In this document: positions 1 through 9,534 of the stretch, piece after piece
Layout: the number at the start of each line of letters is the position of its first letter
How positions within the stretch are numbered: the first letter of the stretch is position 1
Origin: Bdellovibrionota bacterium
GTDB taxonomy: Bacteria > Bdellovibrionota > Bdellovibrionia > Bdellovibrionales > Bdellovibrionaceae
NCBI GenBank assembly: GCA_963170155.1
Contig: CAUJGP010000009.1
Coordinates: 47,557 to 111,556, forward strand
DNA length: 64,000 bases
Direction of reading: 5' to 3'
Translations under genes and position numbers: made by a program
Notes under the pieces: generated by a model
What the model saw: only the letters and a program-made list of their open reading frames with translations
Database searches by the model: none
What the model was told of the DNA's origin: nothing

Positions 1-502
1 GAGCCCAGAGCAGCGTATAACCCATATTCCACTGAAAAATATAGGGCCAGTAGATCTCGGCAAGACACCAGAGGCCACAGAGAATCACTAAGAAGCTATA
101 AGTCACTAAAGGAGATAAATTCTTATCATTTAGTTTTAACCTTTTCTTGAGCTCAAAGATCGCCAGACCCACAAGAGGAACATACACATGCGCCAAGAGA
201 GCAAAGAGAAGTAAAACGGCTAAAGAAATCGGTAAAGGAAGACGACCAAATTCATGAGCTGTGTGGAACACCCAATGAAACCCAATCAAGTTGAATACAA
301 ATTGAGCTAAGAGGCCGCTCATTAAAATTTGTTTTCTTGAGGTTGCGCGATAAAGCCAAAACCACCATAGAGGAACGAAATTAAACAGAATAGCCCAGGG
401 AGGAAAGGGGATATAGGACGTTCCAGTCATGACCCCTGAGAGGAGTCCCGCTGTGAGAGGGAGTTTGTTTTTAAATAAAAAGTATTGGAAGCGATTCATC
501 AT
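1..502 (-). CDS. lnt: Apolipoprotein N-acyltransferase, N-terminal part (runs off the window)
   Basis: Translating the reverse strand from the ATG at 502 gives an open frame to the window edge, about 167 residues. It shows several hydrophobic segments and the pattern GFHWVFHTAHEFGRLP, which resembles the N-terminal membrane part of Lnt (E. coli has a similar G-x-x-WV....FG-x-x-P stretch). Lnt adds the third acyl chain to the N-terminal cysteine of lipoproteins on the periplasmic face of the inner membrane. The nitrilase catalytic domain would lie beyond position 1, so no active-site residue can be checked. A second in-frame ATG follows directly. The many lipoprotein-like genes in the window fit the need for this enzyme. 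The assignment rests on the membrane domain only. Confidence 0.72.
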   Translation of the reverse strand, partial: MMNRFQYFLFKNKLPLTAGLLSGVMTGTSYIPFPPWAILFNFVPLWWFWLYRATSRKQILMSGLLAQFVFNLIGFHWVFHTAHEFGRLPLPISLAVLLLFALLAHVYVPLVGLAIFELKKRLKLNDKNLSPLVTYSFLVILCGLWCLAEIYWPYIFQWNMGYTLLWA

Positions 503-678
503 ATAAGTTTATTTCTGCATAATTTTTCTGTGAAAACACGCAATTGAAGAGGTTTGATGTTGCGCATAACAACGATTTTTATGAAGGGTAAATAAGGAGT
601 TCTTGATTGTCTTAGGGCGGAAGAGCTTCATAAAATAGAAGGAATATCAAAAATGACAGACATGAAGAAGGAGTCTCA

Positions 679-1311
679 ATGGATGTTCACCTATTGCATT
701 GCCCGCGTTGTGGAAAAGGTTTTTATGTTGATTCTCAATCCCCAGCGCTTCCCGTGAGCGAGTTTGTGTGCACGATCTGTCAGTTTCAATTCCGAATGCA
801 GTTTGATAACCACCGTCGTTTATTAATTCCGGTGGTGGATCAGGACACTGACTTTGTCCCTGAGCCTGAGTTTCAGCCGCATTTTCATAAAAACAAATCG
901 GAGTCCTCAGATCCTGTGACTTTTCGATTAAAGCAAAAATGGCAGGACGTTTTAGAAAACTTCACTCATTCAGAAGTCCATACGGAATTTATTCAATTAT
1001 GCCAAAAGTTGGATCGAACTCAGTTTGCAGAAGAGCGATACCAGTATTTAAAAAAGGCTTTGGGGGACGATCCGGAGGTGGATAAGCGAATTCGGCAGAT
1101 TACCATGAGGAATTCTCAGTCGGAGGTCATTAGTGATCGTCTTTTGCTTGAATCCAATAAAATTCCTCGTTGGCGCAATCTCATCATTCTCTGCGTGATC
1201 ACTGTTGTCATTATTCTTTCGGGGACTCTTTTGCCTTCTTTGTATTGGTTATCTTTTATCGGAATCTTGTTTTTGATTGGTTTGCTTTTTACCTTACATC
1301 GATACCATTAG
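679..1311 (+). CDS. Zinc-ribbon membrane protein, function unknown
   Basis: A 210-residue protein with an AAGGAG ribosome binding site just upstream of the ATG. The first 40 residues hold two CxxC knuckles (CPRC and CTIC) about 20 residues apart, typical of a MJ0042-type or similar zinc ribbon. The middle is charged and probably soluble. The C-terminal 45 residues form two closely spaced hydrophobic segments ending in LHRYH. The architecture therefore reads as a cytoplasmic zinc ribbon anchored by a C-terminal hairpin of membrane helices. Zinc-ribbon proteins of this layout are common in delta-like Proteobacteria and usually have no known role. It stands alone on the strand, divergent from lnt. 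I do not recognise a family. Confidence 0.75.
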   Translation: MDVHLLHCPRCGKGFYVDSQSPALPVSEFVCTICQFQFRMQFDNHRRLLIPVVDQDTDFVPEPEFQPHFHKNKSESSDPVTFRLKQKWQDVLENFTHSEVHTEFIQLCQKLDRTQFAEERYQYLKKALGDDPEVDKRIRQITMRNSQSEVISDRLLLESNKIPRWRNLIILCVITVVIILSGTLLPSLYWLSFIGILFLIGLLFTLHRYH

Positions 1312-1722
1312 TGAGACTCATATTTTAAGGTTTTTGGTTAATCAGTGCATCGATTGCATAAAAATATTTTTATCCATTTAAAATTGATCTTTTAGCGACG
1401 GCTCATACTATTTTTGTCCTCACGGCTTTTGCGGAGCCGGATACCTATGATGGAACCAGTGTCTCATCTTTTTGAAGCAATTTTTTGAACTCTTCTTTTT
1501 AATTGCTCTGAGATGTTTCATCTTGAGAATAAAAGTGAGAGGGATTTAGACATCTGAATAAAATAAATAAAAATGATTTATAATTAGACGCTTTTTTAAA
1601 GTTTTCTATGAAGAGTGTTTGATTCGTAATAAAATTGAATGAAGAAACGGAGATGAATCGGATCCAGATTAACTTCCCAAAGATCATAAAAGTACGTTTT
1701 GAGACAAGGGTAAGGAGGACAA
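1312..1722. other. Intergenic region with one small hairpin
   Basis: This 410-base gap is A+T rich. A short inverted repeat, CGGCT (1423-1427) with AGCCG (1435-1439), could form a small hairpin but has no T-run behind it. No RNA gene, repeat or convincing promoter is visible. The last bases hold AAGGAGG, the ribosome binding site of the next gene. Confidence 0.4.
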
Positions 1723-2874
1723 ATGGAAAAGAGAGTTTCCTTCAAGATGGATAAAAAGATTATTACGTTGTTTTTAACAGGTTTCGTGATTGTTTTTTCG
1801 CCTATCAAAGTACAATTTCAAAAAAGCGTTTCAAAAATGAATTTATTGAGCCAAACAGTCATGAAAAGCTGTTTTACCAATGAAAAAATAGAGTCTATCA
1901 CAGGAAAAAAACGCTCAGCTATTTCTCCCAAGGTGGTTAAAGCGTGGAAGTTAGGAAGTTTGGATTTCATGTACAGCAAATCTTGTGGGCTAGTCTTGGA
2001 TTATAAGACACTTATTTTGGAAAATCTGTTATTTACGTGGGTCAGTGACAAAAAACAGTTGGAGGAACGCATTGTTTCTGTGATTCCAGCGATTAAAATA
2101 GCTCCGGTTCTTGCGCAAAGAAGGGTGAGTTCTGTTGCAAATAAAAATAAAAAAGAGATTAAAAAAACAAACTTCAGGGGACGCATTAAAGAAAAACCTG
2201 AAGATCAAATTGCGCGTGAATTCCTTGATATCTCCGAGAGAATGAATTTTGCCAGTCGCTGTGAGAAAAAATTTATGGGGTTGCAAGGATTTGGTCCTTT
2301 AGGAAAAGCGGTTAAAGAAACTCTCAGTCGGGGATCTACGGGAAGCATTTTGAAACACAATACTTCTTTTGGGGGAGCGTGCCCGGGCTATAGGAGTATG
2401 AATCTTGAACAAAGAAAGAACCTATGGGTTTTTATTATGATGTCCATGTCCCACTATGAAAGCAGTTGTCGAGAAAGCGTGACGAACCAAGGGCCTTATG
2501 GAATTGCCACTGGATTGCTGCAACTTCATGGAGGCAAAGAAGATATTTATGCGAAATGGGACCCTGATTTTCATTGTGATAAAGGGATTTCGAAAAATGG
2601 CCGCAGAAGTATTCAATGCGCGTTGACCATGATTGGTGAGCAAATTTATAGAGGGGTTCCTCTCTTCAATGAGAACTCCCATTGGCAGGTTTTAAGAAAA
2701 GTTGACAAGCCAGGATCTCAAGCCCATCAAATTCGCTATGCCATCTCCCAAATCTCGGACTGCAAAGCCAATCCGTTGTATTTTGATTTTGACTTTAAAG
2801 TGGAAGTAAAGAAAAAAATCGAAGTGCACAATACTCGTCAAGGTCCTGGTTATGAAATAGCCAAGTTGGAATAA
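1723..2874 (+). CDS. Exported lysozyme-like / SLT-type lytic transglycosylase domain protein
   Basis: A 383-residue protein with a strong AAGGAGG ribosome binding site. A hydrophobic segment at residues 10-30 (KKIITLFLTGFVIVFS) is a signal peptide or anchor. The middle region is rich in basic residues. The C-terminal 180 residues resemble a goose-lysozyme/SLT fold: MSMSHYESSC places a candidate catalytic Glu, and ATGLLQLHGG matches the G-L-x-Q motif that follows the catalytic Glu in lytic transglycosylases. Several cysteines in this part may form disulfides, as expected for the periplasm. The likely role is cleavage of peptidoglycan between MurNAc and GlcNAc. The family match is by motif only, and the enzyme could be a divergent lysozyme. 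Confidence 0.6.
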   Translation: MEKRVSFKMDKKIITLFLTGFVIVFSPIKVQFQKSVSKMNLLSQTVMKSCFTNEKIESITGKKRSAISPKVVKAWKLGSLDFMYSKSCGLVLDYKTLILENLLFTWVSDKKQLEERIVSVIPAIKIAPVLAQRRVSSVANKNKKEIKKTNFRGRIKEKPEDQIAREFLDISERMNFASRCEKKFMGLQGFGPLGKAVKETLSRGSTGSILKHNTSFGGACPGYRSMNLEQRKNLWVFIMMSMSHYESSCRESVTNQGPYGIATGLLQLHGGKEDIYAKWDPDFHCDKGISKNGRRSIQCALTMIGEQIYRGVPLFNENSHWQVLRKVDKPGSQAHQIRYAISQISDCKANPLYFDFDFKVEVKKKIEVHNTRQGPGYEIAKLE

Positions 2875-2933
2875 AAGTGAGTCCGTGTTGCAACAATGAT
2901 GATTCATTTGTTCTTGGAAGTATCTTATGATAC

Positions 2934-3539
2934 TTGATCTCAGTGGAATATTATTGGCAAGGCCTTCAGGACTATCAGTCTATCTTAGATCATCAAAAAG
3001 AATCTCTTTCTTGGCCTCCGGAGAAGGAAGAAATATGGGGGTTGGAGCATTCCCTTGTGGTTTCTTTGGGAAAACGATCCAATGGCGAACGCGAAAAATT
3101 TTCACATCCATGGCCAGTTGTGCAATCAGATCGTGGGGGCTTGGCGACTTTGCATTCGCCAGGGCAATTGGTTATTTATCCTTTGATTTCTATTGCTAAG
3201 CGAGGCTGGGGGCCAAGGCATTATGTGTGTCAATTGCTTAAAGTCACGCAAACATCTTTATTAGAGTTAGGTCTCCGAACCCAAATCGACGATTTATCTT
3301 CAGGGCTCTTTATCGGAGAAAAAAAACTTTGTTTTATTGGATTGAGAGTGAGTCAAGGACGGGTTTACCATGGGCTTTCCTTGAATGTCTGTAATGATTT
3401 GAATTTCTTTGATGGGATCAGTGCTTGCGGTTGGAAGGGGCGGCCGCTGACAAGTTTAAAAGAGCAGGGAGTCGAGATAACTCCAGAAGAATTATTTAAT
3501 TTATGGAAAAAGCAAGCATTGCTGCGGGATTGTTTTTAA
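2934..3539 (+). CDS. lipB: Octanoyl-[ACP]:protein N-octanoyltransferase LipB
   Basis: LipB moves octanoate from acyl carrier protein to lipoyl domains of 2-oxoacid dehydrogenases and the glycine cleavage H protein. The sequence shows the family marks in order: HSLVVSLGKR, the substrate loop DRGGLATLHSPGQLVIYPL, the Lys-containing KKLCFIGLRV strand, HGLSLNV, and GISACGW with the catalytic Cys of the GI-x-x-CG motif. The length of 201 residues is normal. The start is uncertain: TTG at 2934 has GGAAG 13 bases upstream, while an in-frame GTG at 2943 would also work. No lipA lies beside it, so the gene is not in the common lipB-lipA pair here. Confidence 0.9.
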   Translation: MISVEYYWQGLQDYQSILDHQKESLSWPPEKEEIWGLEHSLVVSLGKRSNGEREKFSHPWPVVQSDRGGLATLHSPGQLVIYPLISIAKRGWGPRHYVCQLLKVTQTSLLELGLRTQIDDLSSGLFIGEKKLCFIGLRVSQGRVYHGLSLNVCNDLNFFDGISACGWKGRPLTSLKEQGVEITPEELFNLWKKQALLRDCF

Positions 3540-3685
3540 AGCTTCTCGGTCTGTTTTGTTAGACCTCAAACCAACTTAAATCATTTAGGGTCTTGTTTTG
3601 TAAAGATTACCTCGCGGGATTCTCCTTGACCTTTCATTGCAATGGATGCATGGTACGGCGCTTCCTCAAACAAAAAGGATTAATT

Positions 3686-5428
3686 GTGTCTTCATTTAGT
3701 GATTTTAATATTTCCCCTGAAGTGATCTCAACTTTAAACAAAATGGGCTTTACGGCTCCGACTGAAATTCAACAAAAAACCTTACCAGTGCTCTTGGATG
3801 ATAAAGCTCAAGACTTAGTGGCTTTGGCATCCACGGGAACGGGTAAAACCGCTGCTTTTGGAATTCCCCTGATTGAAAAAATCGATGCTCGATCTCTTCA
3901 TCCTCAAGCGCTTGTTCTTTCTCCGACACGAGAATTAGCTTCTCAGGTTGCTGAGCAATTGAAAAAAATTGGGGCTGCCAAAAACATTCAAGTGGCGGTG
4001 ATTTACGGTGGATCCAGTTACAGAACTCAAATCATGCAATTAAAAAAAGGCGCTCAAATTGTTGTGGCCACTCCGGGGCGTTTGGTCGACTTGCTTGAAC
4101 AAGATTTATTGAGTTTAACAAAAGTGAAAATGATGATTTTAGATGAAGCCGATGAAATGCTGTCCATGGGTTTTCAAGAGAGCCTTAATTTCATTTTATC
4201 AGCCACTCACCCTGAGGATATTGATGACAAGGTTGTAAGAGCATCTTGTCAAACTTGGCTTTTCAGTGCCACGATGAATGCCTCGGTCCGACAGATCACT
4301 AAGCGGTATTTAGAAAAACCATTTTTTATAGAAGTGAGCACGGGGAAAGGTCTTTCTCCCACAATTCGGCATTCTTATTTTACAGTGCGCTCAGAATTGA
4401 AGACAGAAGGGCTGTTGAGATTATTGCGATCTTTCCCTCAGTTTTATGGGTTCATTTTTTGCCAGACGAAATTAGAAGTATCAGAATTGGAACAAGCACT
4501 CCTTAAAAATAATTTACCTGTAGAATCTTTGCATGGAGACAAGGTTCAAAGAGATCGAGAGTTTATTTTGAAGCGTTTTCGATCGGGCGAAACTCGAATC
4601 GTGGTGGCTACCGACGTTGCGGCTCGAGGGTTGGATATCCAAAACCTCACACATGTTATCAATTACTCTCTTCCATGGAATGTGGAGACCTATATTCATC
4701 GCGTGGGCCGAACAGGGAGAAATGGCAGTGAGGGTCATGCTTTCACTCTTGTTGGTCCTCATGAAATCCGTTCATTGGTTCGATTGCAAAAACAAACAGG
4801 AATTGAACTTCATAAGGGAGCTTTCCCCAAAGCTATTGAATATGCCGTTTCTGAAATGAAGAAAGTTTTGGATTTAATGACTCAGGATTTCAGCGGTGCT
4901 GCTTTTCGATCGGCAACTCAAGCCGTTCAGGAAATCCTGAAAGAAAAAGAGGAATTGTCAGATGCTCACCTTCAAGATTTTCTTCCCAAACTATTTTTAT
5001 TGTTAAAAGGGGAGTGGTTCAATCAATCGGAGAAAAACCTTGATTTCCTTGAAGGCAAAGTGCCTCGAGAGTTTGACTCGACAGAACGATCGTCACGGCA
5101 AGGTGGCGGCCGCTCCATTGGATCGAGAAGCCGTTCATCAGGATCAGGACCTTCTAGAAGCAGGAGTGGTAGCAGCCGAGGTGAGGGGGGGCGTGAGAGA
5201 CGTTTTTCTGAGGGGCGCGATTATGATCAGGTTCGCAGTCCAAAACGCTCTAGAACAGAGGATCGATCTGAGAGCGGTCAAGGGCGGCCTCCTCGTCGCT
5301 TTGATAAAAAAAATGACGAAAATACCTCTCGCGGAAAGCGCTTTGGACGTCCGAGTAGCAGTGCTCAGAGCCAACGAGTCATTCGTTATGACGATGATGA
5401 GTCAGGGCCTTCTTCAAGAAAGCGTTAA
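3686..5428 (+). CDS. deaD: DEAD-box ATP-dependent RNA helicase with RS/RG-rich tail (DeaD/CsdA-like)
   Basis: The GTG at 3686 is chosen because AAGGA lies about seven bases upstream and the protein then begins SSFSDFNISPEV, as in the family; the open frame extends further back to 3593. The motifs are complete: Q-motif (FTAPTEIQ), Walker A ASTGTGKT, TPGR, DEAD, SAT (FSATM), and HRVGRTGR. After the two RecA-like lobes comes a helical region and then a tail of about 110 residues rich in Ser, Arg and Gly (GSRSRSSGSGPSRSRSGSSR), which probably binds RNA without sequence preference. DeaD-type helicases help ribosome assembly and mRNA turnover, often in the cold. The stop codon overlaps the stop of the converging gene downstream. 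Confidence 0.9.
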   Translation: MSSFSDFNISPEVISTLNKMGFTAPTEIQQKTLPVLLDDKAQDLVALASTGTGKTAAFGIPLIEKIDARSLHPQALVLSPTRELASQVAEQLKKIGAAKNIQVAVIYGGSSYRTQIMQLKKGAQIVVATPGRLVDLLEQDLLSLTKVKMMILDEADEMLSMGFQESLNFILSATHPEDIDDKVVRASCQTWLFSATMNASVRQITKRYLEKPFFIEVSTGKGLSPTIRHSYFTVRSELKTEGLLRLLRSFPQFYGFIFCQTKLEVSELEQALLKNNLPVESLHGDKVQRDREFILKRFRSGETRIVVATDVAARGLDIQNLTHVINYSLPWNVETYIHRVGRTGRNGSEGHAFTLVGPHEIRSLVRLQKQTGIELHKGAFPKAIEYAVSEMKKVLDLMTQDFSGAAFRSATQAVQEILKEKEELSDAHLQDFLPKLFLLLKGEWFNQSEKNLDFLEGKVPREFDSTERSSRQGGGRSIGSRSRSSGSGPSRSRSGSSRGEGGRERRFSEGRDYDQVRSPKRSRTEDRSESGQGRPPRRFDKKNDENTSRGKRFGRPSSSAQSQRVIRYDDDESGPSSRKR

Positions 5429-6507
5429 AACTTCCAACCTAGTTCCCAGCGCCAAAGTGTATAATAATCAGAAATTTGATTATTGGCCCAGTCTTGTCTG
5501 GAGTAAGTCAAACTGGCCGAAAGATGTTGATGATTCAAGGCAAGACCCACTTGTTGTTCGATTTCACCCAGGTTGGCAAAGATTTGAAAAGGGGAATAGC
5601 TGTAATTGATTCCAATGCTTGAATAAAACTTGCTGTTGTCTGGATCATTCAGCCAGTGAGTCGTAACTCCAAATTGAAGTTGTTGATCAGGCTCTAATTG
5701 AGCAGTCAGAGAAGATCCTATCCGTAGATTAGGTCTCGTATCAAAAGGCTCATGCTTATCACTTTCTGTACCAAGATTGTCTATGGTGGCGGAGAAGGTA
5801 GGGCTCCCTGCGAGATCTCCGGGAGCAAAAAGAATACTGGGTTCAAGAAAGTACATTTGCTGTCGGTGGTTGCTATAAATATCTTTTGATCCATCGACAA
5901 AATGGTCACTAAAATAACCATCATTATAAGAAAAATCTCTTTGAACATAGCGCGCTTGCAAGCCCCAAGACCATTCTGAGTTCATGAAGCTGCCCATTTG
6001 GAATTGGAACTCAGATTCCCTCGAAGCAAGGAGCGTGATGCGCGGTAAAGAGGGATTACGTATATTTGTAAATAAAATTAATTTTGAAGGAATGATATTG
6101 AAGCCCCAGTTATCTCTGAGATAACCGATCGATAAACTGGATGCAAAATGCTCATTGGAATTTTTTTTGATCAAATCCAGTAAAAGATCGGCTTTGACGG
6201 GAGTTTCAACAATGTTGGCCACGTTCTGAAAGTATTTGAGGTTATTATTGCCAAAACTAGAGATCCAGAATTGGGGTTTTCGCCGTAGTCCTAAAAAAGC
6301 GGGGTTACAGGGAAGCCCTGGTGATTCCTCTTCATAGGCATAGCAGAGTTGTTTACTTCGTTTGTGATCCATGTGAACTTGATCTAAAAAGAGGGTGAGC
6401 GCTTTGGGTGTAGCGCTGACTTCGAAAGAAAGAAGGCTCAAGCCCACAAGAAACCCTAGAGTAAATCGATGATAATGAAAAAAAATTTTTAGGCCGCCTT
6501 TCTTCAT
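5425..6507 (-). CDS. Outer-membrane beta-barrel protein, conserved hypothetical
   Basis: The ATG at 6507 has AAGGA eight bases upstream and opens directly into a signal peptide (MKKGGLKIFFHYHRFTLGFLVGLSLLSFEVSA). The reading frame extends to 6549, but that start has no ribosome binding site. The rest of the protein has alternating hydrophobic and polar residues, many aromatic residues and Gly turns, and it ends in Phe after WRWELGWKF, the usual C-terminal signal for BAM-dependent barrels. A CYAYEEESPGLPCNPAFLG segment near the N-terminus could hold a disulfide. It follows a lipoprotein gene by about 30 bases on the same strand, so the two are probably co-transcribed. Function unknown. Confidence 0.75.
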   Translation of the reverse strand: MKKGGLKIFFHYHRFTLGFLVGLSLLSFEVSATPKALTLFLDQVHMDHKRSKQLCYAYEEESPGLPCNPAFLGLRRKPQFWISSFGNNNLKYFQNVANIVETPVKADLLLDLIKKNSNEHFASSLSIGYLRDNWGFNIIPSKLILFTNIRNPSLPRITLLASRESEFQFQMGSFMNSEWSWGLQARYVQRDFSYNDGYFSDHFVDGSKDIYSNHRQQMYFLEPSILFAPGDLAGSPTFSATIDNLGTESDKHEPFDTRPNLRIGSSLTAQLEPDQQLQFGVTTHWLNDPDNSKFYSSIGINYSYSPFQIFANLGEIEQQVGLALNHQHLSASLTYSRQDWANNQISDYYTLWRWELGWKF

Positions 6508-6539
6508 GAAATAATTCCTTTTTGAAAGTACGAATTTAT

Positions 6540-7358
6540 TTAATTGCATAAGTTGGAGTGGAGAAGATTGGAAAGACCATTCGTAGTGTTGGAATAATTT
6601 TTAAACTCTTTTTCAAAGGGTTCAATTTCAGCCACCTTGCTCGGATACGAAATTTTTAAATCAAAAATCAAATCAGAGATAAGAAAGCTTAAATTCTCCA
6701 AATTTGTGATCCAATATTTGATTTGCGTGGAGCAGGATTTATTTCGATCTAAGGCACTCATTATTTGATGAAATTGAGTTAACGACTGATCAGCTTCGTA
6801 GCGAATGAGAACCAAGCTCAGGAGAGCTCGATAGAGATGCGTGCCTCGATAGGCAACATCCTTAATAATGGACCTGGCCATATTCACATCTCCCACTTGA
6901 TCAATTCGGGTCAAAAGAGGGATTGTTTCAAATCGTGTTTTAAAATTCTCTAAATCTTCATAGGATTTGAAAATCTTTTCTTCATTTTGAATTAAGATGT
7001 TTTGGACATGGGATGGAAATTTTAAAATCAAAAGTTTCCAATCTTTTTTGAGAGCGTCTACCTTTGCATTTCGTAGGATCGGCTGTGGTTTAATCAAGGG
7101 CAGAATAAGATCCCAATAGCTTTGTACCAATATCCCGGCCCTCGCAGCGTAGGCCGAAGCTAAACCAATGCGGATGGTGGGAGTGTCCTCGTGTTGTAGT
7201 AAGGTCCAAAATAAATCGATGGCTTCAGAGTACTGTCCATCATCGATGAGCTGATAAGCCACTTCGACTTGTGGTTCATTGGAGCCCTTGGTGTTTGCTC
7301 TGTTGCAACCAAAGGATGCTAGAATGATGAGCCCCATGGCTACTGCAAGCATTTTCAT
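6540..7358 (-). CDS. Putative lipoprotein with helical repeat body
   Basis: From the ATG at 7358 the protein starts MKMLAVAMGLIILASFGCNR, a type II signal peptide with a lipobox-like SFGC and Cys at the modification site. An alternative TTG start at 7388 would add ten residues and has no better ribosome binding site. The mature part is helical: residues around VEVAYQLIDDGQYSEAIDLFWTLL look like one TPR-type helix pair, and the rest is charged and probably all alpha. It is the first gene of a likely two-gene unit with the outer-membrane barrel downstream, which suggests an envelope complex. No enzyme motif is visible. Confidence 0.65.
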   Translation of the reverse strand: MKMLAVAMGLIILASFGCNRANTKGSNEPQVEVAYQLIDDGQYSEAIDLFWTLLQHEDTPTIRIGLASAYAARAGILVQSYWDLILPLIKPQPILRNAKVDALKKDWKLLILKFPSHVQNILIQNEEKIFKSYEDLENFKTRFETIPLLTRIDQVGDVNMARSIIKDVAYRGTHLYRALLSLVLIRYEADQSLTQFHQIMSALDRNKSCSTQIKYWITNLENLSFLISDLIFDLKISYPSKVAEIEPFEKEFKNYSNTTNGLSNLLHSNLCN

Positions 7359-7388
7359 CAATAAGGTTATCGCAAATCCCTTTAGCAA

Positions 7389-7719
7389 GGTCCATAAGAG
7401 AGTTTTTGAGTTCTGTTTTTTTCATAGTCAGTGCGAAGAATGTCACTTTTAATACTATATTTTTTGTTTAGTAGAATTGATTGACATATTTATGTGGTTT
7501 AGCGAAGAGCTTTAAATTAAAGGCTTAGTTTTGATCAGGAGCACCCTGGAATCAAATATAAAAGTATCATCTCAAAATAAAACAGATTGTGTAAAAAACG
7601 TTTCAGAAAAATACAAAATGTTCTTGTTTCATTTCGAGGAACAAAATGAGTGAGTCTATTTATGCACTTATTATGTTGATTCATCTAAAGTCACAAAGTT
7701 TAAAATCCGATAAAAAAGA
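7389..7719. other. Divergent intergenic region, promoters expected
   Basis: The 330 bases between the divergent lipoprotein genes are strongly A+T rich and must hold promoters for both sides. I see AT-rich tracts but no hairpin, repeat or RNA that I would defend. A TCCGATAA box at 7705-7712 resembles a sigma-28 -10 element but lies too near the GTG at 7720. Confidence 0.4.
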
Positions 7720-9534
7720 GTGAGAAATAAAGAATTTATTTTGATTCCCATTTTTATTGCGGCTTTGGGATGCGCTCCCAAATCCAAAAATTCTCCTGGA
7801 GCTCCAAATAACGCTTCTGAAGTCGCCTACTGTTCAGTTTCTGCAGCAGCTACAAACCCTGTGACTTTGAGTGGCACAGCTGTTTATCAATATTACAAGG
7901 CTGATCAGGATTTGGGTTTGACAACAGACATGGGAGGAGAACCTTTTGCTAAACCCATTCGGAGAGCTGAAATCAGGGTGACGAATGCTCAAGGCACTTT
8001 GATTCATTGCGGAGAGACTGGCGCTACTGGTAACATCTCATTAGCCGTGGAAAAACCGGCGACAGCTACGACCTATTTTTTAGAAGTCACATCCAGGGCT
8101 GACAATACTTATATGAAAGCGAGCATTCTTGATAAGGTGGATACGAAAGCCTATTATTCTGTGAAGGTTTCTTTTGATGTATCACCTGGTGCGAGCAATA
8201 TCACTCTTCCGGCGATTGTAGCCTCAGCAACGGGAACATTGGAGGGTGGTGCTTTTCATATCTTGGATCGTATTTTGGATGTGAATCATTTTTTGAGGAA
8301 TAACACAACAGATGTAAAGTGTCCGGCCTGCCAAGGGTTCACCGTGGCTCCTAAAGTCACTGTGTTTTGGAAGCCAGGATTTAATCCAGCCTCTTATTTT
8401 GGAGAAGAATCTCCCCTCAGTTTTTATGATGTTTCCGCTTCCATTGATTCAGCTCCAGCCCTTTATCTTTTAGGGGGTGCTGGTGACGATGTCGATTATG
8501 CCGATACGGATCATTTTGATGAATCTGTGATTATTCATGAGTATGGCCACTTTTTGGAGAATACCTTTTGGAGAAGTGATTCACCTGGGGGTTATCATAA
8601 TGGCAATATGATCATTGATCCGCGGTTGGCGTTTAGTGAAGGCTTTGCTAATTTTCTTCCTTCTGCCGTTTTATCACGAGCCACTTACATTGATACTATT
8701 GGGTCTCCCAATGGAAGTCCTGATGTGGGAGTTTTTCTCAATTTAGAAGAAGAAACTGGAATCCACAGCCGTGATCGCATTATCACTAAAACAACTTTAG
8801 GAGAGGGTATTTACCGCGAAGTGAGTGTTTCTCGGGCTTTTTATGATTATATTGATTCTTATTCTGCTGCAGATAAAACTTATGATATTAATGGGGTTCA
8901 GGATCAAGTGAATGAGACCGCAGAGTTTTCTTTCGCTTATCTTTGGCAGGCGTTGACGAATGCGAGCTTTGGATTGAATGCTCCGGATCAACGCTTTATT
9001 TCTATGGGGCAGTTTAATAAATCCCTTTATTCCTCGCTAGAAGCTTCAAGTTTTTCAGATATTAATGCGGAGAAAGCCAAGTTGGATACCGCTCGCATTG
9101 GTGAATTTCAAACTCGTGATACATCGGCATACGCTGCAAAAGTGGTTAAGAGCGATTCTTCTTGCGGTCGGATTATGACTCCAGTAGGAACGCGAACCTC
9201 TAGTGGTGGTGATTATCATGATTATTTTCTTTCTAGTGATTTCTTTAGAATAGACCATACTGGCGGTGTAATGGATCTTCAATTGTCTTACACTGGTACA
9301 GGAGATTTAGATCTTTATGTCTTTAAAGAGGTTCATGCTGTGACGGAGCCCAATGATCTGGTGGCTTTGTCAGAAGCTGCCAATGCAACGGCCGGCAATA
9401 CAGAGTCTATTTCAGTGAATCTTCCTGCTGGAATTTATATGATTTTTATTAACGTTGATACGAGCGTTTCTTTTTCAAGCAGCTTAACCTACAGCTTGAC
9501 GTCGGGAGGAAAGTTTTTATGCCCTTCACTGTAA
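7720..9534 (+). CDS. Lipoprotein zinc metallopeptidase (HEXXH) with C-terminal PPC-like domain
   Basis: The GTG start is followed by a lipoprotein signal peptide ending in the lipobox ALGC. Residues around 270 hold SVIIHEYGHFLEN, a HEXXH zinc site, and about 35 residues later AFSEGFANF gives the likely third zinc ligand (Glu), so the protein fits a gluzincin-like metallopeptidase. The N-terminal third looks like a carboxypeptidase-regulatory or Ig-like beta domain. The C-terminal 120 residues (FRIDHTGGVMDLQLSYTGTGDLDLYVF) resemble a bacterial pre-peptidase C-terminal (PPC) domain. It is predicted to be lipid-anchored outside the cytoplasm and to degrade proteins. It overlaps the next gene by 16 bases, so the two are co-expressed. 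Confidence 0.75.
   Translation: MRNKEFILIPIFIAALGCAPKSKNSPGAPNNASEVAYCSVSAAATNPVTLSGTAVYQYYKADQDLGLTTDMGGEPFAKPIRRAEIRVTNAQGTLIHCGETGATGNISLAVEKPATATTYFLEVTSRADNTYMKASILDKVDTKAYYSVKVSFDVSPGASNITLPAIVASATGTLEGGAFHILDRILDVNHFLRNNTTDVKCPACQGFTVAPKVTVFWKPGFNPASYFGEESPLSFYDVSASIDSAPALYLLGGAGDDVDYADTDHFDESVIIHEYGHFLENTFWRSDSPGGYHNGNMIIDPRLAFSEGFANFLPSAVLSRATYIDTIGSPNGSPDVGVFLNLEEETGIHSRDRIITKTTLGEGIYREVSVSRAFYDYIDSYSAADKTYDINGVQDQVNETAEFSFAYLWQALTNASFGLNAPDQRFISMGQFNKSLYSSLEASSFSDINAEKAKLDTARIGEFQTRDTSAYAAKVVKSDSSCGRIMTPVGTRTSSGGDYHDYFLSSDFFRIDHTGGVMDLQLSYTGTGDLDLYVFKEVHAVTEPNDLVALSEAANATAGNTESISVNLPAGIYMIFINVDTSVSFSSSLTYSLTSGGKFLCPSL

Noticed and set aside
3548..3565. GGTCT...AGACC hairpin after lipB as a terminator
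   Set aside because: Only five base pairs and no T-run.
5425..5428. Overlapping stop codons of the helicase and outer-membrane protein genes
   Set aside because: A real four-base overlap but common between converging genes; no regulatory meaning is suggested.
7685..7712. A sigma-28-like pair (TCTAAAG and TCCGATAA) before the HEXXH lipoprotein
   Set aside because: The spacing is one base off and the predicted start would fall on the GTG start codon, leaving no room for the ribosome binding site.
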